DNA from: an uncultured Bacilli bacterium
GTDB lineage: Bacteria > Bacillota_I > Bacilli_A > RF39 > UBA660
Direction: 5' to 3'
DNA: 47,591 nt
Assembly: GCA_947623995.1 (NCBI GenBank)
Contig: CANQIN010000003.1
Location: 1-47,591, forward strand
This document shows positions 8,332 through 18,288 of the stretch, piece by piece (the first letter of the stretch is position 1; the number at the start of each line of letters is the position of its first letter). Both the position numbers and the translations under genes were made by a program. A model generated the notes under the pieces. The model made no database searches. It saw only the letters and a program-made list of their open reading frames with translations, and was not told the origin of the DNA.

Positions 8332-9918
8332 ATGAAAGAGAATAGAAAAAAAGTAATAATGTATACAACATTAGGAATAATTGCTCTAGGAATAGTTGCT
8401 TTAACAGTAACTTATGCTTATTGGCGATTAACTAAAGAACAAACTAAAAAGAATGTTATCCAAACAGGTTGTTTTAGTATTAATTTTACTGGAGAAAATG
8501 ATATAACATTAAATAAAGCTTATCCAATGAAACCAGAAGAATTGGAAAACTTTTTAAGTACAGAAACACCATATCATTTTACTATAGAAAATACTTGTGA
8601 TAATTTAGCAACAGCTACAATAAATTTAGAAAGCTTAAATGCAGGATCAGAAAAACAATTAAATGATGAATATATAGATGCAATACTTTATGAAACTGAT
8701 TATCATAATAATTTAAATAGCGAAAAGCAGTTAAATGAAAGTATGTATAATGATGAAAATAAAGTAATAAGTAATTCACTACATGCTTATGAGTTATACA
8801 ATTTTGTATTACAAAAGGGAGAAACCAAGAGTTTTAATCTATTACTTTATATGGATTCAAATACCCCAATGGAAACTGCCAATATGAATGCGACTTGGAA
8901 AGGGAAAATAACATTAAGTGCTGGCTATAAAGAAGAAAAGGTAAGTATTCCAACAATTGAATTAGGAAATGATATTCAACCAGTAGAAAATGGTGATGGA
9001 CTTTATGCTGTTTCTCATGATGTAAGTGAGATAAGTACCAATTGGAATCAAACAGAATATCGATATGCAGGAGCAAATGTTAACAATTACGTATCATTTA
9101 ATAATGAAATTTGGCGAGTAATAGGTAAAGTAAATGTTCAAACTGATAACGGAGTTGAACAAAGATTAAAAATAGTAAGAACTGAAGTAGAAGGCCAAAA
9201 AGGATTTGGCAATCATGCATGGAATAAAACAACAAAAAATGATTGGACAATATCAACATTAAAAGATATGTTAAATGGAATATATTATGAAAGTAGCAGT
9301 GGTGATTGCTATATGGGAGATAGTGGTGATACAGCTGAACAATTAACTTGTGACTTTACAGGAGAAGGTATAATGCCTAAAGGTTTAAATTCAATATCAC
9401 AAAATATGATCGATAAAGATATTTTATGGAATATTGGCGGATATAGTGATAATGAAATTACAATAGATCAATTTTATGAAAAAGAACGTGGTAATATTTA
9501 TGGTAACAATTATTATTCTACACATCCAGTAGAATGGAGTAACGAAACAGATATTGGGGGGAAACATAATGGAATAGGTTTAATTTATCCAAGCGACTAT
9601 GGTTATGCAACATCTGGAGGAAAAGCGTGCTTTGAAGTAAATATTAATGAAACTGATACAAATTGTGGTACAAATAATTGGTTAAAGCCAAAAAACAATT
9701 ATATGTGGTTTTTAACTACAGATACTCATCGTGGATATGATACCTTTATAATAGGTTCTGAAGGTCATATTTATATGGAGGAAAATGTTGATTTTGCATA
9801 TGAAATTTGGCCAACTCTATACCTAAAATCTTCAGTTAAAATAACATCTAATCCTCATCTAGAACAAGATTATGGAAGTATTGATAATCCATTTCAATTA
9901 ATTGATACTTCATTGTAA
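8332..9918 (+). CDS. N-terminally anchored surface protein: shared N-terminal module plus DUF6273/lectin-like C-terminal domain
   Basis: TM with VTYAYW, FTGENDI...LSTETPYHFTIENTC...; C-terminal NNEIWRVIG...LKIVRTE...WTISTLKDMLNGIYY...GLIYPSDYGYA...WPTLYLKSSV. Confidence 0.75.
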   Translation: MKENRKKVIMYTTLGIIALGIVALTVTYAYWRLTKEQTKKNVIQTGCFSINFTGENDITLNKAYPMKPEELENFLSTETPYHFTIENTCDNLATATINLESLNAGSEKQLNDEYIDAILYETDYHNNLNSEKQLNESMYNDENKVISNSLHAYELYNFVLQKGETKSFNLLLYMDSNTPMETANMNATWKGKITLSAGYKEEKVSIPTIELGNDIQPVENGDGLYAVSHDVSEISTNWNQTEYRYAGANVNNYVSFNNEIWRVIGKVNVQTDNGVEQRLKIVRTEVEGQKGFGNHAWNKTTKNDWTISTLKDMLNGIYYESSSGDCYMGDSGDTAEQLTCDFTGEGIMPKGLNSISQNMIDKDILWNIGGYSDNEITIDQFYEKERGNIYGNNYYSTHPVEWSNETDIGGKHNGIGLIYPSDYGYATSGGKACFEVNINETDTNCGTNNWLKPKNNYMWFLTTDTHRGYDTFIIGSEGHIYMEENVDFAYEIWPTLYLKSSVKITSNPHLEQDYGSIDNPFQLIDTSL

Positions 9919-9931
9919 AATTTGTGTCTAA

Positions 9932-9962
9932 GACTAACTTGTTTTAAGTTAGTTTCTTTTAT
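9932..9962 (+). terminator. Rho-independent terminator
   Basis: ACTAACTT-gtttt-AAGTTAGT then TTCTTTTATT. Confidence 0.75.
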
Positions 9963-9996
9963 TATGTGCTATACTTAATATATACTAGGTGATGTT

Positions 9997-12138
9997 ATGA
10001 ATGAGATAGATACTAAATTAAAAAATATTTTATATAAAAAGATTGATATAAATGATGAAGATACCTCAGAAAAATACTTTAATCATTTAGATCATTTAAT
10101 TGATGCTGTAATTAAAATAAGATTTAAAAATATTAAAAATAATTTCTTAAGTATCGATGAAATGGATTATTTTTTAAAACAAGGTATTGATTTTGTCTGT
10201 GATAAAAAAGATGAAAAATATTTAAAATTAATTACTGAAGAAATAATAAATAAAATTAAAACAACTATTAATTATCCTGTTGATATTAATTTTAATGACT
10301 TACATCACTTTGTTTTAGATGTTTATCATATGGTTAGTTATGCGGATACTTTTCCAAAAGAAACTGTTAATGATATGTATAGTTTAATCTTAAATAAAAT
10401 AGAAGATGCTTACTTTAAATTAACTAAAAAAGAAATTAAAGATGAATTATGTGAAGAATTAGATTTTACTTCTAAAAAAGAAAAAACTATTATAACAAGT
10501 TATAAATTAAAAAAAGTTAATGAAAAAATTAAAAAAAGAGAATATGATAAATTAGGAATATCAAAAAAAGATTTAGAATTAAAGCTTAAAGATAAAAGAA
10601 AAAGTATCTTAAATATTAAAGATATTATAAAAAATAAAATTATAATTAGTGAAGATAATTTTAAATATTTTGAAGAAAGATTTATTCAAGGTTCTTTAAC
10701 TAGTGAAGAAATAACTAAATTATTAAATTGTGAAAATAAAATTAGTTTAAAAATTTTAAAGAAATATAATGAAGCATTATTAGAAATTAGTAAGAATATT
10801 GAAATTGATAAAGTTGAAAAAAATAAATTATTATATCAAAGAAGACATAAAGTTGGTTTTGATTATAATAATTTTGTTATTGTAAATAATACTGATTATT
10901 TATATTATGTTGAAGAAATTATTAAAAGTTTACCAGAATATTTAAAAGAAAAGATTATTAATAATGCTAAAACTTATGAAGAAATAACTTTTTTAATTCC
11001 TTTTTTAGAATTCTTTCCTGAATTAAATGTCGATAAATACTGTAAAATATTAAAAAATTATTCGGTAGTTAAAGAAAGTATTTTAAAAGATAAAGTATGC
11101 AAGGAAAGGTATATTTCTGACCAAGAATGGCTTACAAATCATCTTTTAGATATTATTACTTTATCTTTAGGTTATTCTTCGGTTAATGAAGCTGAATATG
11201 CTTTACTGGGAAAAGAAATATATGATAAAAATCCTTTAAGAAGTTCTAAATATGCGGAATTTTATTTAAAGATGCTTAATAAAAATAGTTCATATTTACC
11301 AATAATTACAAATAATTATCAAGGATATAGTTATGAATTAAGTAATTATCATGATAAAGAAAGATTATTAATTGGGGTTAATTGTGAAGGTAGTTGTATG
11401 GATTTATTTCATAATAAAGGAAGAGAAACTTATGAAAAAGTCTTATTAGATAAAGATGCTGATGTTGTTATGATAAAAGATCCTAATCATAATTTTTATG
11501 GCAGAATTTTAGTATTTCGTAAAGGTAATTTTGTTTTAATGGGACCAATTAGAAATAAAAGTATTAAACATGATCGTAATGAATTTGATAAAAATTTAGT
11601 TAAACATATTGCTTTAAATATCTTAAAAGAAAGTATGAAGAATAATGATAATATTGATTTTGTTTTTATGGCTAATACCACATTTTATAATGATAAAGGA
11701 AAGTCGATAAATGATTTTATGGTTTTAAATGATGAGCGATTTGCTACACTTTTTCCACATGCTGATTTAGATGAAAAAGTATTAGTTTTAGCTTATAATC
11801 CAGATAAAAAATATGTATCATTTAATGTTAATTCTAAAGAAGAGTACCATCTGTCTCATCAAAAAATTAATTATAATCCTAGTAATGAAGATGTATTAAG
11901 AATTATTGCGATTAATAAATTATTAAATCCTAGTAATGATAATACTATTAAACCTTTTGATAAAAATGATTATTTAAAAGTAATTGTTGGTGAATGTTGG
12001 TTTTTAGCCTTAAGAAAAGATTATACTATTTTAGAATGTTTACTTCCTAATGCTGATAAATTAAGTGTTAATGAATTTGTCAATGCAAAAATGAAATTAA
12101 TGGAAAATGCTGAAATAAATAAACCTCCTATGTTATAA
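9997..12138 (+). CDS. Large hypothetical protein (713 aa)
   Basis: Single long ORF with RBS aggtgatgtt-ATG; no family confidently recognised. Confidence 0.8.
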   Translation: MNEIDTKLKNILYKKIDINDEDTSEKYFNHLDHLIDAVIKIRFKNIKNNFLSIDEMDYFLKQGIDFVCDKKDEKYLKLITEEIINKIKTTINYPVDINFNDLHHFVLDVYHMVSYADTFPKETVNDMYSLILNKIEDAYFKLTKKEIKDELCEELDFTSKKEKTIITSYKLKKVNEKIKKREYDKLGISKKDLELKLKDKRKSILNIKDIIKNKIIISEDNFKYFEERFIQGSLTSEEITKLLNCENKISLKILKKYNEALLEISKNIEIDKVEKNKLLYQRRHKVGFDYNNFVIVNNTDYLYYVEEIIKSLPEYLKEKIINNAKTYEEITFLIPFLEFFPELNVDKYCKILKNYSVVKESILKDKVCKERYISDQEWLTNHLLDIITLSLGYSSVNEAEYALLGKEIYDKNPLRSSKYAEFYLKMLNKNSSYLPIITNNYQGYSYELSNYHDKERLLIGVNCEGSCMDLFHNKGRETYEKVLLDKDADVVMIKDPNHNFYGRILVFRKGNFVLMGPIRNKSIKHDRNEFDKNLVKHIALNILKESMKNNDNIDFVFMANTTFYNDKGKSINDFMVLNDERFATLFPHADLDEKVLVLAYNPDKKYVSFNVNSKEEYHLSHQKINYNPSNEDVLRIIAINKLLNPSNDNTIKPFDKNDYLKVIVGECWFLALRKDYTILECLLPNADKLSVNEFVNAKMKLMENAEINKPPML

Positions 12139-12163
12139 TAAAAATAACAAAGGAGGATTCTTT

Positions 12164-13438
12164 ATGTTTCAAGATGAAGTAAAACTTAAATTAGTTGCTG
12201 GTAAAGGTGGCGATGGCTGTACTTCTTTTCGAAGAGAAAAATATGTTCCTATGGGTGGACCTGATGGTGGAACTGGTGGCCATGGGGGAAATATTGTTTT
12301 TGTTGCTGAAAAAGGATTAAAAACGTTAGTTGATTTAAAATATCATAAAATTATTAAAGCAACTAAAGGAGAAAATGGTAAGGGTAAAAATATGACTGGT
12401 AAAGACGCCAAAGATGTGATTATTAAAGTCCCTTTAGGAACGACTATTTATGATGATGATACAAATCTTATTCTTGCAGATTTAACGGTTGATAAAGAAA
12501 GTGTTATTGTTGCCCATGGTGGAAGAGGGGGAAAAGGTAATAAAGCTTTTGCAACTCATGATAAACCAGCCCCATCTTTTTCTGAACTTGGTGAACCAGG
12601 TGAAATAAGATACATTAAATGTGAATTAAAATTACTTGCTGATGTTGGGTTAATTGGGATGCCTAGTGTCGGTAAATCATCTATTTTGGCAAGTGTATCT
12701 AATTCTAGTCCTAAAATTGCTAGCTATCATTTTACGACTTTAAACCCTAATTTAGGTGTTGTAACCTTAAAAGATCAATCTACCTTTGTATTAGCAGATT
12801 TACCAGGTTTAATTGAAGGCGCTAGTCTTGGAGTAGGGCTAGGTATTAAATTTTTAAGACATGCTTCTCGTTGTAAGATTTTAGCCCATGTTATTGATAT
12901 GTCAGCAAGTGAAGGAAGAAATCCTATCGAAGATTATGAAACAATTAGAAAAGAAATTAATTCTTATAGTGAAAAATTAGCAAATAAAAAAGAAGTTATT
13001 ATTGCTAATAAAATGGATCTTCCAAGTGCTAATGATAATCTAAAATTATTTAAAAAACGTTATCCTGATAAACAAATATTTGAAGTATCAGCTCTTAATC
13101 ATACCGGTTTAAATGAATTATTAGAATATTTAAAACAAATGTTAGATACAATATTAGATGAAAAAGTCTATAATGAAGATGAATATGAAAGTACCATTAT
13201 TTATCGCTTTAAAAATGAAAAACCATATACAATTAGTAAGGAAGAAGGTATATGGATAATTAAAGGTAAAGAAATTGAAAAATTATTTGCTATGACTAGA
13301 TTTGATGAAGAAGAAGCTATTGATAGATTAATGCGTAAATTAAGAGGAATGGGTATTGATGAAGAATTAGAACGTTTAGGAGCTAAAAAAGGCGATGAAA
13401 TAGAAATTAATAATTATATCTTTGAATGGAAAGATTAA
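12164..13438 (+). CDS. obg: GTPase Obg/CgtA
   Basis: MFQDEVKLKLVAGKGGDGCTSFRREKYVPMGGPDGGTGGHGG; G1 GMPSVGKSS; C-terminal OCT domain. Confidence 0.97.
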   Translation: MFQDEVKLKLVAGKGGDGCTSFRREKYVPMGGPDGGTGGHGGNIVFVAEKGLKTLVDLKYHKIIKATKGENGKGKNMTGKDAKDVIIKVPLGTTIYDDDTNLILADLTVDKESVIVAHGGRGGKGNKAFATHDKPAPSFSELGEPGEIRYIKCELKLLADVGLIGMPSVGKSSILASVSNSSPKIASYHFTTLNPNLGVVTLKDQSTFVLADLPGLIEGASLGVGLGIKFLRHASRCKILAHVIDMSASEGRNPIEDYETIRKEINSYSEKLANKKEVIIANKMDLPSANDNLKLFKKRYPDKQIFEVSALNHTGLNELLEYLKQMLDTILDEKVYNEDEYESTIIYRFKNEKPYTISKEEGIWIIKGKEIEKLFAMTRFDEEEAIDRLMRKLRGMGIDEELERLGAKKGDEIEINNYIFEWKD

Positions 13439-13758
13439 TTAGTTAATTTTAAAACGGAACCTACAACAATTTTTTCTTTAGTTTGAGTAGGAATTAAAAA
13501 TATATGAACTTTTTTCTTATCTTTTTTAACATGAATTATTTTATTTTTAGGGACATCTCTAAAAATTTTTTCTACTTGATAATCTAAATTAGTTACTAAA
13601 ATATTAATATTATTTTTTCTAAGATATGTTGTAACTGTATTAGTATTAGGATAATAAATAATTTTATCATTTACTTTATTAGCTAAAACTTTTTCTTTTA
13701 AACTTTTAACTTTAATAACTTCATAATGTTTTAAACCTAATTTTATTTTCATAAACAA
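13435..13758 (-). CDS. Small hypothetical protein, possibly divergent DUF192
   Basis: TTYLRKNNINILVTNLDYQVEKIFRDVPKNKIIHVKKDKKKVHIFLIPTQ...GSVLKL pattern, weak resemblance only. Confidence 0.45.
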   Translation of the reverse strand: MFMKIKLGLKHYEVIKVKSLKEKVLANKVNDKIIYYPNTNTVTTYLRKNNINILVTNLDYQVEKIFRDVPKNKIIHVKKDKKKVHIFLIPTQTKEKIVVGSVLKLTN

Positions 13759-13855
13759 TCACCTTACTAAATTATATATTTATCTTGTCAAATTAGAACA
13801 AAAAGATTTTTTTAAATAAAAAAGTATGATATAATTTTTAAAGAATAAAAGATGG

Positions 13856-15892
13856 GTGAAGAATATGTTTGGAAAAATTAAATTTATTAGTGAATCTGCA
13901 GCTCATGTAGAAAATACTTTAAGTGCTGATGAAACAACCGATTTAATGAATTTACATGTTATTTTTGAAGCGCCAAATCAAAGAATTTTAGGTGAAGTAG
14001 CGGAGATAAATCCTGATAATATTAAAATTACGTTTTTAGGTGAATATATTGATGACAGGTATGTTAATGGTGTTATAAGAAAACCTTTAATATCTAGTAG
14101 AATAAGAGTTATAAATCAAACTGAATTACAAAAATTAATTGGTTTAAAAGATGATAATACTTTTGAATTAGGCAAAAGTGCTATTTATAAAAATTATACT
14201 GTTTATCCTAGTATAAATGATTTCTTTTCTAATCATTTCTTTATCTGTGGTAACTCTGGTTCTGGTAAAACACATGGTGTATCAAGAATTATTCAAAATG
14301 TTTTTAAAGATGTAAAAGTATTAAAGAAAAATTCTAATATTTTCTTATTTGATGCTTATGGCGAATATAAGCATGCTTTTAGATCAATTAATGAGTATAA
14401 TCCTGACTATCAATATAAATTTATTACTTCTAATATTCAAGAAGACAGTGATGTACCTCTAGAAATACCAATGTGTTTATTAAAACTTGATGATATGGCT
14501 TTACTTTTGCAAGCATCTACTCACAGTCAATTGCCAATCATCGAAAGAACTATTAGACTTGCCAAAATATTCTCTCAAAACAGTCAAGAAAGTGAAACAT
14601 ATAAAAATCATTTAATTGCTAAAGCACTGCTTGCCATTTTATTTAGTAATCAAACAACTGCCCAAAAGAAAAATCAAATTTTTACAATAGTTGAAACTTG
14701 TCACACTAAAGATTTTGATTTCGATACAAGAATAGCTGGAGTAGGTTTTACAAGAAGTTTTGCTGAATGTTTTGAAATCGATTCTAATGGTAATTTTGGT
14801 GAATCAGTTTTAATTACCGATTATATTTTAAAACATATTAATGAAGAATTAGAAGAAACTAAAGAACCAGAAACTTATTCTTACTCAATGCTTGATTTTT
14901 CTAAAGCTCTAGAATTTACTTTAATCAGTGAAGGTTTCTTAAATAATCAAGCTGTAGCTGATGATGCCACAATATTAAAGGTACGTATTAGTTCGATTTT
15001 AAATACTAAAGTTGGTACTTATTTTGTTAATAATGGTTATATTACAGCTCATGAATTTGCTAAAAATTTAGTAATGTTAAATGGCAAGAAAGCTCAGATA
15101 ATTAATATTAATTTAGAAGATGTTGATGATGTATATGCTAAAGTAATTGTTAAGATTTTCTGTCGAATTATTTTTGATTATACTAAAAGTTTAGAAGATC
15201 GTGCTAGTATGCCATGTCATTTAATCTTAGAAGAAGCTCACCGTTACATTCAAGCTGATAATGATACTTTCTTACTAGGTTATAATATTTTTGATAGAAT
15301 TGCTAAAGAAGGTCGTAAATATGGAACTATATTAGGAATAATTTCCCAAAGACCTGTTGAAATAAGTGATACAGTTGTTGCTCAAGTATCTAATTTCTTA
15401 ATTTTTAAAATGACCCATCCTAAAGATTTAAAATATATTGAAGAAATGTTACCAAATATTTCGGCAGATGTTATTGAAAAACAAAAAACTTTACAACCTG
15501 GTAGTTGTGTTGCTTTTGGTGGAGCCTTTAAAATACCTATGATTATTAGAATGGCTATGCCAGATCCACCACCTTATTCATCTAACTGTAATGTTAAAAA
15601 TTGCTGGACAAAAGAAACAACTGAAGAAACAAAAGAACCTATTAATATAGAAAATAATCAAACTAATCAATTTAACTATACACAAGCTCCAATAAATAAT
15701 TTTGGATCAACCAACGAACTAGCTCAAACAACAAATAACAATCCAACTCAAAAGCAAAATATGACTCAAATGCCAACTGCTCAAAACTCTCAATTTTTTA
15801 ATCAAAATATTCAACCAACTAATCAAGAACCTAACTTAAATTCTCAAACTATACAAATGCCTGAAGCAAGATTTATTCAAAATGATAATTAA
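13856..15892 (+). CDS. HerA-like (DUF87/FtsK-superfamily) ATPase with HAS-barrel-like N-terminus and Q/N-rich C-terminal tail
   Basis: Walker A FICGNSGSGKTHG; Walker B CHLILEEAHRYIQ; GRKYGTILGIISQRPVEISDTVVAQVSNFLIFKMTHPKD; tail rich in N/Q/T. Confidence 0.85.
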   Translation: MKNMFGKIKFISESAAHVENTLSADETTDLMNLHVIFEAPNQRILGEVAEINPDNIKITFLGEYIDDRYVNGVIRKPLISSRIRVINQTELQKLIGLKDDNTFELGKSAIYKNYTVYPSINDFFSNHFFICGNSGSGKTHGVSRIIQNVFKDVKVLKKNSNIFLFDAYGEYKHAFRSINEYNPDYQYKFITSNIQEDSDVPLEIPMCLLKLDDMALLLQASTHSQLPIIERTIRLAKIFSQNSQESETYKNHLIAKALLAILFSNQTTAQKKNQIFTIVETCHTKDFDFDTRIAGVGFTRSFAECFEIDSNGNFGESVLITDYILKHINEELEETKEPETYSYSMLDFSKALEFTLISEGFLNNQAVADDATILKVRISSILNTKVGTYFVNNGYITAHEFAKNLVMLNGKKAQIININLEDVDDVYAKVIVKIFCRIIFDYTKSLEDRASMPCHLILEEAHRYIQADNDTFLLGYNIFDRIAKEGRKYGTILGIISQRPVEISDTVVAQVSNFLIFKMTHPKDLKYIEEMLPNISADVIEKQKTLQPGSCVAFGGAFKIPMIIRMAMPDPPPYSSNCNVKNCWTKETTEETKEPINIENNQTNQFNYTQAPINNFGSTNELAQTTNNNPTQKQNMTQMPTAQNSQFFNQNIQPTNQEPNLNSQTIQMPEARFIQNDN

Positions 15893-15917
15893 TAAAATTA
15901 TATGACACAACATAGAA

Positions 15918-15946
15918 TTGATATTTTAGTAGTTATTTGCTACAAT
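15918..15946 (+). promoter_or_regulatory. Promoter of 6S-like RNA
   Basis: TTGATA (15918-15923), 17-nt spacer, TACAAT (15941-15946). Confidence 0.8.
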
Positions 15947-15952
15947 TAAATT

Positions 15953-16124
15953 ACCAAATGATAGTAAGATTTGCATAAAACCGACTATGGTGATACTTGG
16001 GAATCGGATACTCTATATGGTGTAGAAGACTAATCCATTAAGTGAATTAGGATCCTAAAGTATAGATATGATGCCCCCCTGCTAGCTAGCGGGATTTTAT
16101 CACACTTACTTCTTTGGTTTTTTT
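15953..16124 (+). ncRNA. ssrS: Probable 6S RNA
   Basis: About 170-nt rod-like fold: CCAAA/TTTGG and GTAAG/CTTAC closing stems, ATAAAA/TTTTAT, CTATA/TATAG and CTAAT/ATTAG distal stems, small 3' hairpin CCTGCTAGCTAGCGGG, terminal T-run; located beside tcdA and near rarA as in B. subtilis bsrA. Confidence 0.7.
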
Positions 16125-16137
16125 AATGGAGGAAAAT

Positions 16138-16797
16138 ATGTTTAATAGATTAGAATTATTAATAGGAAATAATCTCAAAAAATTAAAAAAAGCTAATATT
16201 TTACTTATTGGTTTAGGTGGAGTAGGAGGCTATGTTTTTGAATGTTTAATTAGAAGTGGCATAGAAAATATTACTGTAATTGATTATGATAAATTTGAGA
16301 TAACTAATTTAAATAGACAAATTCTAGCTACAAATAAAACATTAAACAAAAATAAAACGGATATTGCTTTAAAAAGAACTTTAACAATTAATCCAAATGC
16401 TCATATTAAACCAATAAAAATTGCTTTAAAAGAAGAAAATATAAAAGAATTAATAAATAATTCTTATGATTATATTATTGATGCTTGTGATGATGTTAAA
16501 ACAAAAATTAGTTTAATAAAATATACAAAAGACAATAACCTAAAATTAATATCTTGTATGGGAACAGCTAATAAAAAAAATCCATTATTATTTAAAATAA
16601 CGAATTTAGATAAAACTTATAATGATCCTTTAGCAAAAAAAATTAGAACATCTCTACCAAAAAGATATTTAAATACCAAAGTTCTTTGGAGTAGTGAAGT
16701 GCCTATAAATAAAGGAAGTCTTGGCACTTTTTGTGCGATTCCCATGACAGCTGGGTCAATAATTGCTCAATATGTAATAAATGAATTATTAAAATAA
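16138..16797 (+). CDS. tcdA: tRNA threonylcarbamoyladenosine dehydratase (TcdA/ThiF family)
   Basis: LLIGLGGVGGYVFECLIRSGIENITVIDYDKFEITNLNRQI; start chosen at 16138 behind GGAGGA because the 16114 start lies in the 6S terminator. Confidence 0.88.
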   Translation: MFNRLELLIGNNLKKLKKANILLIGLGGVGGYVFECLIRSGIENITVIDYDKFEITNLNRQILATNKTLNKNKTDIALKRTLTINPNAHIKPIKIALKEENIKELINNSYDYIIDACDDVKTKISLIKYTKDNNLKLISCMGTANKKNPLLFKITNLDKTYNDPLAKKIRTSLPKRYLNTKVLWSSEVPINKGSLGTFCAIPMTAGSIIAQYVINELLK

Positions 16798-16930
16798 TTT
16801 AAAAAATTAAACGATATGGATTATCTTATATTAGAAATATTTTCAATTTTCATAGTTGAATTTAAATAACCGTTCACCTGTCCAATTAATTAAACATAGT
16901 TGCCAAATGTAATAGTTATTGAATAATTTT

Positions 16931-18147
16931 TTACAAAGAGATTTGGAAAGGATTACTAATTGATCCATACATATTATCCCTATGTTCAAAAATACTAATA
17001 TTATTTTTTAAGTATACAGTAGGCCATACCTGATAAGAATCATAAATCCATGGATTAGCAACTGCTCCATCTGCATTAAAATAAATACCAATTCTATAAT
17101 CTGAAGCATCAGGTGTAATAAACCAATTCCATGTTATTTGAAAAAGCCAATTTTTGCTAAAACAACCATCAAAACTATAATGATGTAAATCTTTTGATAA
17201 ACATGCATTTTGAACATTTAATCCAACTGCATAACCGAAATCACTAGGATAAATTAAACCAACTCCATTATGAAATAATAAATCATTTTCAGCATTCCAT
17301 ACATTAGGGAAATTAATATTAGCAGTAAATTCTGATCTTTCACTTTCATAATACTCACTTGCCGTAACTTCAGAAGTTAATGCTCCACCAATATTCCACA
17401 CAATATCATTATCAATCATATTTTGAACATTTTTTAAACCATTTGGTTGATCACCATTTCCAGTAAAATCGCATTGTTCTTTTTCGATATTTTTATGATA
17501 ACAATCGCCAATACCACTATTATAATAAATACTATTTAACATATCTTTTAAAATTGATGTTATCCAATCATTTTTAGATAAATCATAAATATAACTTCCA
17601 AAATTTTTTTGACCTTCTATTCCATTTTGTCTAACAATTTTTAATCGTTCTTCAATAATACCTTTAGAATTTTGAACTTTCATAACTCCAACGATTCGCC
17701 AAATTTCATTATTAAATATAATATAATTATTAGGATTTAATTCCAATATATCTTAAATTATTATCTTTTGTTCCTAATTCACCTAAATTTTCTTCTCCAT
17801 CATAAATTAATTCGGACTTATTATCTTTGGCTAAATTTTTAATATATTCAATTACATTAACTTTTTTACCAAAATATAAACTACATTTAGTTTTACTTTT
17901 ACTTAAGAGCACATTTATTTTCATCCCAAAAAATGCTTGGACCATTATCACAATCACCACGTTCAAAAACAAAACCTTCTGAATTATCTTTTGTTGGCAT
18001 TGAATCTATTTTGTCATTCCCAATATAGTAACTAATAAAGACATCATCTTTAGACATTTTATTATTAACGATATGTATAAAAAATACATTAATAATTATA
18101 ATTAAACATACAAAAAATAACTTTTTTAAATAATTTTTATTATCCAT
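16931..18147 (-). pseudogene. Surface protein gene broken by two frameshifts (homologous to the C-terminal domain of ORF 8332-9918)
   Basis: Three overlapping ORFs in different frames (17899-18147, 17730-17972, 16931-17746) together make one protein: ISYYIGNDKIDSMP...GFVFERGDCDNGPSIFWDENKCA / LSKSKTKCSLYF...NNLRYIG / NPNNYIIFNNEIWRIVG... Confidence 0.85.
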
Positions 18148-18163
18148 AAACCCTCACCTATAT

Positions 18164-18196
18164 ATTATAGCCCATAACCTCCCCCCCCTATATCAA
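18164..18196 (-). promoter_or_regulatory. Candidate promoter with G8 tract in the -35/-10 spacer
   Basis: On the minus strand TTGATA-TAGGGGGGGGAGGTTATGGGC-TATAAT (21-nt spacer) upstream of ATG at 18147. Confidence 0.5.
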
Positions 18197-18288
18197 GTGG
18201 AAACTGGGAATATTAGTTATTTTTAGTACAGTTTTTTTTTGACACTTATAATATATAATTTCGTTTTATAATTAATAATAAATAAAAA

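Noticed and set aside
8834-9076. 80-aa antisense ORF in the surface gene 8332-9918
   Set aside because: Antisense, no RBS or homology; coding strand clearly plus.
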